This document shows positions 1 through 8,342 of a stretch of 64,000 nt of DNA, in pieces. Source of the DNA: Streptomyces sp. PCS3-D2. Lineage in GTDB: Bacteria; Actinomycetota; Actinomycetes; Streptomycetales; Streptomycetaceae. The stretch's first letter is position 1, and every line of letters starts with the position of its first letter. Made by a program: the position numbers and the translations under genes. The stretch lies in NCBI RefSeq assembly GCF_000612545.2, contig NZ_CP097800.1:1922001-1986000 (forward strand). The letters are read 5' to 3'. The notes under the pieces are model-generated. The model had not been told where the DNA came from. It made no database searches and saw nothing but the letters and a program-made list of their open reading frames with translations.

Positions 1-1814
1 GGGATGTACACGCTGACCGCGTCGCGCGGGTTCTCGCTGCGCAGGCCCTTGACGTACTCGACGACCGGGCGGGTGATCTCGCGGTACGGCGAGTCGAGGA
101 TCTTGAGCGGGACGTTGATCCTGCGCCGGTCCCACTCCTCGCGCAGGGCCTTGGTCTCGGCCTGGTCGACGCTGATGCTGAGTGCTTCCAGGGTGTCCGA
201 GCGGGTGAGCTTGGCGAAGGCCAGGGCGCGCAGCGTGGGCTTGTGCACCTTGGAGACCAGGACGATGGAGTGGACCCGGGAGGGGCGCACGCTGTCGTCG
301 CTGGGGCCCTCGGCGGCGGCGATCTCGGCGGAGACCCGGTCGTAGTGCTTCCGGATCGCCGTCATCGTGCCGTAGAAGATCACCATGCCGAGCAGGGCGA
401 CCCAGGCGCCATGGGTGAACTTGGTGGCCAGGACGACGACCAGAACCATGCCCGTGAAGAAGGCGCCGAAGGTGTTGATCGCCCGGGAGCGGTGCATGCG
501 CCGGCGGGCGGCCACGTCGCGTTCCGTCCTCAGGTGCCGGTTCCAGTGCCGGACCATGCCGATCTGGCTCAGCGTGAAGGACACGAAGACGCCGACGATG
601 TAGAGCTGGATCAGCTTCGTCGAGTCCGCGTCGTAGATCCAGACGAGCAGGATGGCGGCGCCGGCGAGGAGCACGATGCCGTTGGAGAAGGCGAGCCGGT
701 CGCCGCGGGTGTGCAGCTGGCGCGGCAGGTAGCGGTCCTGCGCGAGGATCGAGCCGAGCAGCGGGAAGCCGTTGTACGCGGTGTTCGCGGCCAGGAACAG
801 CACCAGCGCGGTGGCGGTGGCCAGCAGGACGAAGAGGATGCTGCCGTTGCCGAAGACGGCCTCGCCGACCTGGGAGATCACCGGGTCCTGGACGTACTCG
901 GGGCCGACCGGGACGCCGTCGTGCAGCAGGTCCACGGCCGGGTTCTCGGCCATCCGCACGTTGGTGGCCATGGCCAGGCCGATGATGCCGCAGAACATGG
1001 TGACCGCCAGGCCGCCCATGAGGGCGAGCGTGGTCGCGGCGTTCTTGCTCTTGGGCTTGCGGAAGGCGGGGACGCCGTTGCTGATCGCCTCGACGCCGGT
1101 CAGCGCCGCACAGCCCGAGGAGAAGGCGCGCAGCAGCAGGAAGACCATGGCGAAGCCGGCCAGGCCCTTCTGTTCTGGTTCGATCTCGAAATCGGCCGTC
1201 GGCGCCGACATGGTCTCGCCGAGGACGATGCCCTTCCAGGCACCCCAGCCGATCATGACGAAGACCGCGGCGACGAAGACGTAGGTCGGGATCGCGAAGA
1301 GCTTGCCGGACTCCTTCACGCCGCGCAGGTTCATCAGCGTGAGCAGAAGGATCATGACGATCGCCGAGAGCACCTTGTGCTCGATGACGAAATGCACCGC
1401 GGAGCCGAGGTTCTCGACCCCGGAGGAGATCGACACGGCGACGGTCAGGACGTAGTCGACGAGCAGGGCGCTCGCGACGGTCAGGCCGGCCCGGGGCCCG
1501 AGGTTGGTGTTGGCCACCTCGTAGTCGCCGCCACCGCTGGGGTAGGCGTGGACGTTCTGCCGGTAGGAGGCCACCACCGTGAACATCAGCACCACGACCG
1601 CGAGGGCGATCCAGGGGCTGTAGTGGTAGGCCGAGACGCCCGCGATCGACAGGACCAGCAGGACCTCACCCGGTGCGTAGGCCACCGAGGAGAGAGGGTC
1701 GGACGCGAAGACGGGAAGGGCGATCCGCTTGGGAAGGAGGGTTTCCCCGAGGCGGTCGCTGCGCAGCGCCCGGCCGATCAGGATCCGTTTGGGCACGTCG
1801 GTCAGTTTGGACAC
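1..1814 (-). CDS. APC-superfamily permease, KimA-like potassium transporter (3' end beyond the window)
   Basis: Polytopic membrane protein, at least 604 residues, with its C-terminus off the left edge. The GTG start (VSKLTDVPKRILIGR) was chosen because the frame reads straight into the conserved N-terminus. The stretch PVFASDPLSSVAYAPGEVLL at about residues 34-53 is typical of the KimA/YdaO branch of APC transporters, which import K+ with H+ in Bacillus, rather than of amino-acid permeases. About a dozen membrane segments are followed by a long hydrophilic C-terminal domain, as in KimA. It is divergent from two TrkA-type genes. As I recall, the same order (permease, ceoB, ceoC, DUF3159) occurs in Mycobacterium tuberculosis. 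The K+ substrate is inference; an amino-acid permease is the alternative. Confidence 0.8.
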   Translation of the reverse strand, partial: MSKLTDVPKRILIGRALRSDRLGETLLPKRIALPVFASDPLSSVAYAPGEVLLVLSIAGVSAYHYSPWIALAVVVLMFTVVASYRQNVHAYPSGGGDYEVANTNLGPRAGLTVASALLVDYVLTVAVSISSGVENLGSAVHFVIEHKVLSAIVMILLLTLMNLRGVKESGKLFAIPTYVFVAAVFVMIGWGAWKGIVLGETMSAPTADFEIEPEQKGLAGFAMVFLLLRAFSSGCAALTGVEAISNGVPAFRKPKSKNAATTLALMGGLAVTMFCGIIGLAMATNVRMAENPAVDLLHDGVPVGPEYVQDPVISQVGEAVFGNGSILFVLLATATALVLFLAANTAYNGFPLLGSILAQDRYLPRQLHTRGDRLAFSNGIVLLAGAAILLVWIYDADSTKLIQLYIVGVFVSFTLSQIGMVRHWNRHLRTERDVAARRRMHRSRAINTFGAFFTGMVLVVVLATKFTHGAWVALLGMVIFYGTMTAIRKHYDRVSAEIAAAEGPSDDSVRPSRVHSIVLVSKVHKPTLRALAFAKLTRSDTLEALSISVDQAETKALREEWDRRRINVPLKILDSPYREITRPVVEYVKGLRSENPRDAVSVYI

Positions 1815-2065
1815 GCAGAGGATCGTAAGCGTTCGAAATGAGACTGACGAACCCCCACCCCCTGATGCCGCCATCCCGTTGCTTTTCCTCCCCGAGCGCA
1901 CCACGAACGTGACACGAACGTGCTGCGGATACGTCCATGGAAGCCCCGAGGGGTCACACCGGCGACCACCCGTGTGTAGCTTGGGCCGTGGTCTGAGACC
2001 CTGTTTAACCAGAGCATGCAATGAGGCTGGGAACCAGCGAGTCGCTGACAGCCGGAAGGACGGCC

Positions 2066-2734
2066 GTGCACATCGTCATCATGGGTTGCGGAAGAGTGGG
2101 CTCCGCCCTCGCGCAAACCCTGGAACAGCAGGGTCATACGGTCGCAGTCGTCGACCAGGACCCCACCGCATTCCGCCGGCTCGGCGCCGGTTTCGGTGGC
2201 CGCCGCGTCACCGGGGTCGGCTTTGACCAGGACACCCTGCGGGAGGCGGGAATCGAGGACGCGGGCGCGTTCGCGGCCGTCAGCAGTGGTGACAATTCCA
2301 ACATCATCGCCGCCCGGGTGGCCCGGGAGATGTTCGGCGTCGAGAACGTCGCCGCGCGCATCTACGACCCCAAGCGCGCCGAGGTCTACCAGCGTCTGGG
2401 CATCCCCACCGTCGCCACCGTGCGCTGGACCGCCGACCAGATGCTGCGCCGGCTGCTGCCGTCGGGCGCCGAGCCGCTGTGGCGGGACCCGAGCGGCGGC
2501 GTCCAGCTCGCCGAGGTGCACACCTCCCCCGCCTGGATCGGCCACAAGGTCAGCAAGATCCAGGACGAGACCGGCGTGCGTGTCGCGTTCCTCACCCGGC
2601 TGGGCGAGGCCATGCTGCCGACCTCCCAGACGGTGCTGCAGGAGGGCGACCTCGTCCACGTGATGATGCGCACGGACGAGATCGACAAGGTCGAGGCGGT
2701 CTTCGCCGAGGGGCCTGAGGAGGCACACGCATGA
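2066..2734 (+). CDS. TrkA-family potassium-uptake regulatory protein, first of a pair
   Basis: A 222-residue cytosolic RCK/TrkA protein that would gate a K+ transporter in response to NAD(H) or nucleotides. It begins with a Rossmann fold (GCGRVG at residues 7-12, then an acidic VVDQD at the end of strand 2) and ends with a TrkA-C domain from about residue 140. The GTG start at 2066 is preferred over an upstream in-frame ATG because GGAAGGA lies 6 nt before it and the glycine motif then sits at the N-terminus. Its stop overlaps the ATG of the next TrkA gene (ATGA), so the two are translationally coupled and probably act together. Confidence 0.9.
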   Translation: MHIVIMGCGRVGSALAQTLEQQGHTVAVVDQDPTAFRRLGAGFGGRRVTGVGFDQDTLREAGIEDAGAFAAVSSGDNSNIIAARVAREMFGVENVAARIYDPKRAEVYQRLGIPTVATVRWTADQMLRRLLPSGAEPLWRDPSGGVQLAEVHTSPAWIGHKVSKIQDETGVRVAFLTRLGEAMLPTSQTVLQEGDLVHVMMRTDEIDKVEAVFAEGPEEAHA

Positions 2735-3393
2735 GGGTCGCGATCGCCGGGGCGGGAGCGGTCGGCCGCTCCATCGCGGGCGAGCTGCTGGAGAACGGCC
2801 ACGAGGTGCTCCTGGTCGACAAGGCGCCGACCGCCATCTCGGTGGAGCGGGTGCCGCAGGCCGAGTGGCTGCTGGCCGACGCCTGCGAGATCACCTCGCT
2901 GGACGAGGCGGCGCTGCAGCGCTGCAACGTGGTCATCGCGGCGACCGGGGACGACAAGGTCAACCTCGTCGTCTCGCTGCTCGCGAAGACCGAGTACGGG
3001 GTGCCGCGCGTGGTGGCCCGCGTCAACAACCCGAAGAACGAGTGGCTCTTCAACGAGTCCTGGGGCGTGGACGTCGCGGTCTCCACGCCGCGCCTGATGT
3101 CGGCCCTGGTCGAGGAGGCCGTGAGCGTCGGCGACCTGGTACGGCTGCTGCGCTTCAGCCACGGCGACGCCAACCTGGTCGAGCTGACCCTTCCGGCCGA
3201 CTCCTCGGTCGCGGGTACGCAGATCAGCGAGATCAGCTGGCCCGAGGACACCTCGCTGGTCACGATCATCCGGGGCAACCGGGTGCTGACGCCGCACGGC
3301 GAGGAGACCCTGGAGCCGGGCGACGAGCTCCTGTTCGTGGCCGCCCAGGCCCGCGAGGAGCAGCTGGAGGACCTCCTCCAGGCCCGCCGCTAG
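2731..3393 (+). CDS. TrkA-family potassium-uptake regulatory protein, second of a pair
   Basis: A 220-residue paralogue of the preceding gene with the same layout: an NAD-binding TrkA-N domain (GAGAVG near residue 7, VDKAP after strand 2) and a C-terminal TrkA-C domain from about residue 135. The ATG overlaps the upstream stop by 4 nt. The pair corresponds to ceoB/ceoC of mycobacteria, and the membrane partner is probably the KimA-like permease on the other strand. It converges on the DUF3159 gene, with a GC-rich hairpin between them. Confidence 0.9.
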   Translation: MRVAIAGAGAVGRSIAGELLENGHEVLLVDKAPTAISVERVPQAEWLLADACEITSLDEAALQRCNVVIAATGDDKVNLVVSLLAKTEYGVPRVVARVNNPKNEWLFNESWGVDVAVSTPRLMSALVEEAVSVGDLVRLLRFSHGDANLVELTLPADSSVAGTQISEISWPEDTSLVTIIRGNRVLTPHGEETLEPGDELLFVAAQAREEQLEDLLQARR

Positions 3394-3419
3394 CCCTGCG
3401 GGTCCGCTCGTCGGGCGAA

Positions 3420-3447
3420 GGGGGCGCGCCCGGCCGGGTGCGCCCCC
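3420..3447. terminator. GC-rich hairpin between convergent genes
   Basis: GGGGGCGC at 3420-3427 pairs perfectly with GCGCCCCC at 3440-3447 around a 12-nt loop. It sits between the ends of the second trkA gene (+) and the DUF3159 gene (-) and could stop transcription from both sides. There is no T-tract, which is common in Streptomyces. Confidence 0.6.
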
Positions 3448-3471
3448 GCTCGCTCTTCGGGTACCGCCCGA

Positions 3472-4194
3472 TCAGGCCTTCGGCCTGGCGGCCGCGGCCT
3501 CGGCGGCCTCCTTGGCCTCCCACTCCGCGATCACGTCGATCGGCGGCGGCGCCTTCGCCAGGAAGACCCAGGTGAAGTACACCGCGAGCACCATCGGCGG
3601 GAGTTTCAGCGCGATCAGCACCCAGCCCAACTGTGTCGCGTCGCCCCACCAGTACAGCGGGAAGAGGATCGCGTACTTGGCGAGGAAGATCAGCCCCCAC
3701 GCCAGGCTCGCCTTGGTGTACGCCTTCTTGCGCCCCGGGTTGCGGGTGCGCCAGGACAGGTTCTCCTTGAAGACCGGCCCGAGGATCACGCCCAGCAGGG
3801 GGAAGCCCACCAGCGCCGAGACCGTGAAGGCCAGGCCCAGGCAGACGCCGTAGATCATGCCCGGCAGGTAGAAGCCCTTGGCGCTGCCCGTGAACAGGGC
3901 GAAGGCCACGCCCACGCCCACGCCGAACACCCCGCTGAAGGCGTGCTTGACCGTGTCCTTGCGCAGCAGCCGCACGATCACCAGCAGGACGGCGACCGCG
4001 CCCGCCGCGATGGCGGACATCTTCACGTCCTTGTTGACCGTGTAGATCATCACGAAGAGCAGCCCGGGGAGCATCGTCTCGATGGTGCCCCGGACACCTC
4101 CGAACGCGTCGAACAGGGCCGCCTGTGTCACGGCCTTCTGGTCCTCGGACGGCTCGGTGCCGGGCTCCGGGTTGGTCGGTTTGTCGAGTGGCAT
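3472..4194 (-). CDS. DUF3159 integral membrane protein
   Basis: A 240-residue protein with six or seven hydrophobic segments and a charged Ala/Lys-rich C-terminus. The N-terminal half carries the DUF3159 signature (FDAFGGVRGTIETMLPGLLF, about residues 29-48). Function is unknown. It lies 6 bp downstream of the OB-fold gene and probably shares its transcript, and it sits beside the trkA pair as I recall for mycobacteria. An accessory role in ion homeostasis is guilt by association only. Confidence 0.85.
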   Translation of the reverse strand: MPLDKPTNPEPGTEPSEDQKAVTQAALFDAFGGVRGTIETMLPGLLFVMIYTVNKDVKMSAIAAGAVAVLLVIVRLLRKDTVKHAFSGVFGVGVGVAFALFTGSAKGFYLPGMIYGVCLGLAFTVSALVGFPLLGVILGPVFKENLSWRTRNPGRKKAYTKASLAWGLIFLAKYAILFPLYWWGDATQLGWVLIALKLPPMVLAVYFTWVFLAKAPPPIDVIAEWEAKEAAEAAAARPKA

Positions 4195-4200
4195 CGCCGG

Positions 4201-4620
4201 TTACTGCTCCTGTCCGAGCGGTCGGAGTTCGTACTTCGGGTTGAACAGCACCCGACGGCCGTGGCTCAGCGAGATGCGTCCGGAAGCGGTCATGCGCCGG
4301 CCGGGCTCGATTCCCACGATCGAGCGACGCCCGAGCCAGACCACGTCCAGCGCGCCGGAGCCGTCGAACAGCTCAGCCTCCAGGGCTGGGACGCCGGCCC
4401 GGGGGCGCAGGGTGACCGTGCGGAGGGTGCCGGTCACCTTGACTATCTGGCGGTCGTCGCAGTCGCAGATCCGTGTACAGCCCGCGGCTTCTGCGTCCTC
4501 CTGCAGCTCCGCCGAATGCAGCTCCTCCTGCGAGGTCGACAGCCGCTCGATCATCCGGCGGAACCGGCCCGCCGACCTGGCCGGCTTCGCGGGACTCCCG
4601 GGACGCGGTTCAGCACTCAT
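4201..4620 (-). CDS. OB-fold nucleic-acid-binding domain protein
   Basis: A 139-residue protein with a charged N-terminal helix followed by a single OB-fold (about residues 55-135: VKVTGTLRTVTLRP, ALEAELFDGSGALDVVWLGRR, SGRISLSHGRRVLFNPKYEL). This type resembles the tRNA/helicase OB-fold seen in RecG and aspartyl-tRNA synthetase. Cysteines near residues 48-54 (CTRICDC) could bind metal. It lies between kdpE and DUF3159 on the same strand, 25 bp after kdpE. The role is unknown. Confidence 0.8.
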   Translation of the reverse strand: MSAEPRPGSPAKPARSAGRFRRMIERLSTSQEELHSAELQEDAEAAGCTRICDCDDRQIVKVTGTLRTVTLRPRAGVPALEAELFDGSGALDVVWLGRRSIVGIEPGRRMTASGRISLSHGRRVLFNPKYELRPLGQEQ

Positions 4621-4645
4621 ACAGGAAAGCCTACCGGCGCACCGA

Positions 4646-5332
4646 CTACCTCTCGAAGCGGTATCCCATGCCCGGCTCGGTGATGAAGTGCCGCGGACGC
4701 GAGGGGTCCGCCTCCAGCTTGCGCCGCAACTGGGCCATGTAGACCCTCAGGTAGTTCGTCTCGGTGCCGTACGAGGGTCCCCAGACCTCCTGGAGCAGCT
4801 GCTTCTGGCCGACCAGCTTGCCGCCGTTGCGGACCAGGACCTCCAGCAGGTGCCACTCGGTGGGCGTCAGCCGTACGTCGCGCCCCTCGCGCACCGCCTT
4901 CTTGGCGGCCAGGTCCACCGTGAAGCCCTCGGTCGCCACGACCGACCCGTCCGCGCCGGACCCGGCGGACGGTTCGGCCCGGCGGACGGCGGCGCGCAGC
5001 CTGGCCAGCAGCTCGTCCATGCCGAAGGGCTTGGTGACGTAGTCGTCCGCCCCCGCGTCCAGGGCCTCCACCTTCTCGTCGGAGCTGTGCCGGGCGGAGA
5101 GGACCAGGATCGGCACGCGGCTCCGGCCGCGCAGCCCCCTGATCACCTCCACCCCGTCCATGTCCGGCAGACCGAGGTCGAGGACGACCACGTCGGGGTG
5201 GCGGGCGGCCGCGAGCTCCAGTGCGCTCGCGCCGTCGGAGGCGGCGTCGACCTCGTACGTGCGCGCCTTCAGATTGATCACGAGGGCTCGGACGATCTGC
5301 GGCTCGTCGTCCACCACGAGCACCCGGGTCAT
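4646..5332 (-). CDS. kdpE: KdpE, OmpR-family response regulator
   Basis: A 228-residue response regulator. The receiver domain has the acidic pair D8/D9, phosphoacceptor D52 (VVVLDLGLPDMDG) and a lysine in VTKPFG. The C-terminal winged helix (about residues 130-228) ends GMGYRFER, as in KdpE. The ATG start overlaps the kdpD stop (ATGA); longer in-frame starts upstream would only extend into kdpD coding sequence. In enteric bacteria KdpE activates kdpFABC under K+ limitation. No kdpFABC is in this window, so its targets are elsewhere or different. Confidence 0.93.
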   Translation of the reverse strand: MTRVLVVDDEPQIVRALVINLKARTYEVDAASDGASALELAAARHPDVVVLDLGLPDMDGVEVIRGLRGRSRVPILVLSARHSSDEKVEALDAGADDYVTKPFGMDELLARLRAAVRRAEPSAGSGADGSVVATEGFTVDLAAKKAVREGRDVRLTPTEWHLLEVLVRNGGKLVGQKQLLQEVWGPSYGTETNYLRVYMAQLRRKLEADPSRPRHFITEPGMGYRFER

Positions 5333-8097
5333 CGGCGTCCTGCCTTCTGTCGCATCGTCCGGCCACGGTCGTGACCGGTGTCGAGTGGGTCGGTCCCGGC
5401 GCGGTCCGTGCCGGCGTGGTGGGGCCCGGCACGGTCCGTGCCGGGGGGACGCGTGGCTCGGGAAGCGTCTCCCCCGGGCCCGCCGCCGTACCCGCCGCGC
5501 CCGGCATCCGCGCCGTCCATGCCGTCCGTGCCGTCCGCGCCGTCGGCCGTGCCCGAGACCGGTATCGGGGCCGGGCACGGGGCCGGGGCAGGCCGTCGGG
5601 ACACCGCCCGCAGGGTCAGCACCATGGTCAGCCCGCCGCCGGGGGTGTCCTCGGCCGCGAGGGTGCCGTTCATGGACTCGGAGAAGCCGCGCGCGACGGC
5701 CAGCCCGAGGCCCACCCCGGCGCCGCGCGGGGCGTCCCCGTACCGCTGGAAGGGGGCGAAGATCCGGTCCTTGGCCTCGTCGGGGACGCCCGGCCCACGG
5801 TCGACGACCCGCATTTCGACCCGGTCGCCGAGGCAGCTGGCCGCCACCAGCACCGGTTCGCCGGCCGGGCTGTACTTGACGGCGTTCTCCACGACGTTGG
5901 CCACGGCCCGCTCCAGCAGCCCGGGGTCCGCCGCCACCATCGGCAGCGACTCGGGCACGTCCAGCAGCACGCTGTCCTCCGGTACGCCGCCCAGCGCCAT
6001 CGGGACCACCTCGTCGAGGTCGATCTCCCGGATCAGCGGGGTGACCGTCCCGGTCTGCAGCCGCGACATGTCGAGGAGGTTACCCACCAGGTGGTCGAGG
6101 CGGTCGGCGCCGTCCTCGATGCCCTCCAGGAGCACGGCCCGGTCTTCCTCGGACCATTCCACGTCGTCGGAGCGCAGCGAGGTGACGGACGCCTTGATGG
6201 AGGCGAGCGGCGTGCGCAGGTCGTGGCTGACGGCGGCCAGCAGGGCGGTGCGGATCCGGTTGCCCTCGGCCAGCCTGCGGGCCTCCTCGGCCTCGCCGAC
6301 CAGGCGCTGGCGGTCCAGGACCACGGCCGCCTGGGCGGCGAAGGCGCCGAGCACCCGCCGGTCCTCCGCCGGCAGGACCCGCCCGGACAGCGCGAGGGCC
6401 ATGTGGTCGCCGATCGGCATGTCCACATCGGCGTCCTCGGGCCGGGCCACCGCACCGGGGCCGACGCTGCCGGCCGGCTTCCAGGGCTCCCGGTCGCCGG
6501 TCCGCTCCAGCAGGGCCACCGACTCCATGGCGAAGGTCTCGCGCACCCGCTCCAGCAGCGCGTCCAGCGTGGTCTCGCCGCGGAGCACGCTTCCGGCGAG
6601 GAAGGAGAGGATCTCGGACTCGGCGCGCAGACGGGCGGCCTGGTGGGTGCGCCGGGCGGCCAGGTCCACCACCGAGGCCACCGAGACGGCCACGCCGAAG
6701 AAGACGGTGATGGCGAGGATGTTCCTGGGGTCGGACACGGTGAACCGGTGCAGCGGGGGCGCGAAGAAGTAGTTCATCAGCAGCGAGCCGAGCGCCGCGG
6801 AGGCGAGGGCCGGCCAGAGCCCTCCCAGCAGCGCGGCGGCCACCGTCAGCGACAGGAACAGCAGCATGTCGTTGGCGAGCCCGAGGTCCGCGTCGACGTG
6901 CGTGAGCAGCAGGCACAGCAGCAGCGGCAGGACCGTTCCCACGACCCAGCCGGCCGCGGTCCGGTTGCGGCCGAGCTGGGCCGCCGTGCGGGCGGCGGGC
7001 AGGCCGCGCCCCCTGGCGACCTCGTCGTGCGTGACGATGTGGACGTCGAGGTCGGGGCCGGCGTCGCGGGCCACCCCGGCGCCGACGCCGGGGCCGAAGA
7101 CGTACTGCCAGGGGCGGCGGCGGCTGGAGCCGAGCACGATCTGGGTGGCGTTGATCCCGCGTGCGAAGGCCAGCAGGGCGTCGGGAATGTTGTCGCCGAT
7201 GACGTGATGGAACGTTCCTCCGACGTCCTCGACCAGGGCGCGCTGAACCGCGAGTTCCTTCGGCGAGGCGGCGGTCGGGCCGTCGCTGCGGGCGACGTAG
7301 ACGGCGAGGATCTCGCTGCCCGAGCCCTTGGCCGCCATCCTCGACGCACGCCGGATGAGGGTGCGCCCCTCCGGGCCGCCGGTCAGCCCGACGACGATCC
7401 GCTCCCGTGCCTGCCAGGTCGAGGGGATGCCGTGCTCGCCCCGGTACTGCTGGAGGTACTCGTCCGCCCGGTCGGCCACCCACAGCAGTGCGAGCTCGCG
7501 CAGCGCGGTGAGGTTGCCCGGCCGGAAGTGGTGGGAGAGCGCCGCGTCGATCATCTCGGGCCCGTATATGTTCCCGTGCGCCATGCGCCGGCGCAGCGCC
7601 TGCGGGGACATGTCGACCAGCTCGACCTGGTCGGCCCGGCGGACGACCTCGTCGGGCACGGTCTCCCGCTGCCGCACCCCGGTGATCGACTCGACGACGT
7701 CCCCGAGCGACTCCAGGTGCTGGATGTTGACGGTCGAGACGACGTCGATGCCGGCGCGCAGCAGCTCCTCCACGTCCTGCCAGCGCTTGGCGTTGCGCGA
7801 GCCGGGAGCGTTGGTGTGCGCGAGCTCGTCCACCAGCGCGACGGCCGGGCGGCGGGCGAGGAGCGCGTCCACGTCCATCTCGGTGAGGGGGGCGCCGCGG
7901 TGGGCCAGGGTCCGGCGCTCGACCTGTTCCAGGCCGTGGAGCGCGGCCTGCGTGCGCGGTCGCCCGTGGTGCTCGGCGAAGCCCACGACGCAGTCCGCGC
8001 CCCGCTCCGTCCTGCGGTGCCCCTCGGAGAGCATCGCGTGGGTCTTGCCCACGCCGGGTGCCGCGCCGAGGTAGATCCTGAGCTTGCCGCGTCCCAT
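5329..8097 (-). CDS. kdpD: KdpD, K+-sensing/turgor histidine kinase with an unusual C-terminal tail
   Basis: A 922-residue membrane kinase. Domains in order: KdpD N-terminal ATPase-like domain (Walker A GAAPGVGKT, residues 11-19), a universal-stress-type domain (about 220-350), four clustered membrane helices (about 390-490), a GAF-like region, HisKA with phosphoacceptor H625 (VSHDLRTPL) and a HATPase domain. After the normal kinase end (TMVLTLRAVS) there are about 90 extra low-complexity residues rich in Asp/Gly/Ala/Thr/Arg, with repeats such as DGADGTDGMDGAD and TDRAG. ATG 8097 (MGRGKLRIYLG) matches the usual N-terminus. Tandem 11-bp repeats lie 57-111 bp upstream of the start. Confidence 0.93.
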   Translation of the reverse strand: MGRGKLRIYLGAAPGVGKTHAMLSEGHRRTERGADCVVGFAEHHGRPRTQAALHGLEQVERRTLAHRGAPLTEMDVDALLARRPAVALVDELAHTNAPGSRNAKRWQDVEELLRAGIDVVSTVNIQHLESLGDVVESITGVRQRETVPDEVVRRADQVELVDMSPQALRRRMAHGNIYGPEMIDAALSHHFRPGNLTALRELALLWVADRADEYLQQYRGEHGIPSTWQARERIVVGLTGGPEGRTLIRRASRMAAKGSGSEILAVYVARSDGPTAASPKELAVQRALVEDVGGTFHHVIGDNIPDALLAFARGINATQIVLGSSRRRPWQYVFGPGVGAGVARDAGPDLDVHIVTHDEVARGRGLPAARTAAQLGRNRTAAGWVVGTVLPLLLCLLLTHVDADLGLANDMLLFLSLTVAAALLGGLWPALASAALGSLLMNYFFAPPLHRFTVSDPRNILAITVFFGVAVSVASVVDLAARRTHQAARLRAESEILSFLAGSVLRGETTLDALLERVRETFAMESVALLERTGDREPWKPAGSVGPGAVARPEDADVDMPIGDHMALALSGRVLPAEDRRVLGAFAAQAAVVLDRQRLVGEAEEARRLAEGNRIRTALLAAVSHDLRTPLASIKASVTSLRSDDVEWSEEDRAVLLEGIEDGADRLDHLVGNLLDMSRLQTGTVTPLIREIDLDEVVPMALGGVPEDSVLLDVPESLPMVAADPGLLERAVANVVENAVKYSPAGEPVLVAASCLGDRVEMRVVDRGPGVPDEAKDRIFAPFQRYGDAPRGAGVGLGLAVARGFSESMNGTLAAEDTPGGGLTMVLTLRAVSRRPAPAPCPAPIPVSGTADGADGTDGMDGADAGRGGYGGGPGGDASRATRPPGTDRAGPHHAGTDRAGTDPLDTGHDRGRTMRQKAGRR

Positions 8098-8153
8098 GGG
8101 CTCATTCTCGGGGACGTCCGGTCCGGGCCGGCACCCGTCCCGGACCCGGGGCC

Positions 8154-8208
8154 GATCCCTGACGGATCTCTGACGGATCTCTGACGGAACTCGGACGGAA
8201 CTCCGCCA
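8154..8208. promoter_or_regulatory. Five 11-bp phased direct repeats upstream of kdpD
   Basis: Five consecutive 11-bp units start at 8154, 8165, 8176, 8187 and 8198. The second and third are identical (GATCTCTGACG); the others keep GA.C.C.GACG-like positions and decay to the right. They lie 57-111 bp upstream of the kdpD ATG. Direct repeats of 11 bp are the usual footprint of OmpR-family regulators such as Streptomyces PhoP, so autoregulation by KdpE is plausible. Binding is inference. Confidence 0.5.
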
Positions 8209-8252
8209 GGGGCCCGATCCGGAGCGCCGGGCTCCGCCCCGGGCGCGCGAGA

Positions 8253-8290
8253 GCCGGTGGGCCCCGCCCCGAAGGAGGGGGCCCACCGGC
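8253..8290. terminator. Terminator hairpin after the DUF3710 gene
   Basis: A 13-bp perfect stem (8253-8265 with 8278-8290; arms GCCGGTGGGCCCC and its complement) with a 12-nt loop. It lies just downstream of the DUF3710 stop and upstream of the kdpD promoter region, so it likely ends the thioesterase-dut-DUF3710 transcript on the minus strand. Confidence 0.7.
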
Positions 8291-8342
8291 CGGGAACACG
8301 ACGCGCCCCCCCTGTGCGCGGGGGCCGTCCGGGGTCGGCGGG

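Noticed and set aside
243-1841. Very long plus-strand frame opposite the KimA-like permease
   Set aside because: Its translation is dominated by Gly/Asp/Glu/His/Arg strings without membrane or domain features. It is the antisense shadow of a clear transporter, caused by high GC at third positions.
5371-8184. 937-residue plus-strand frame opposite kdpD
   Set aside because: No recognisable motif; the composition (His/Gly/Arg/Val) is typical of antisense to GC-rich genes, and kdpD on the other strand is fully supported by domains.
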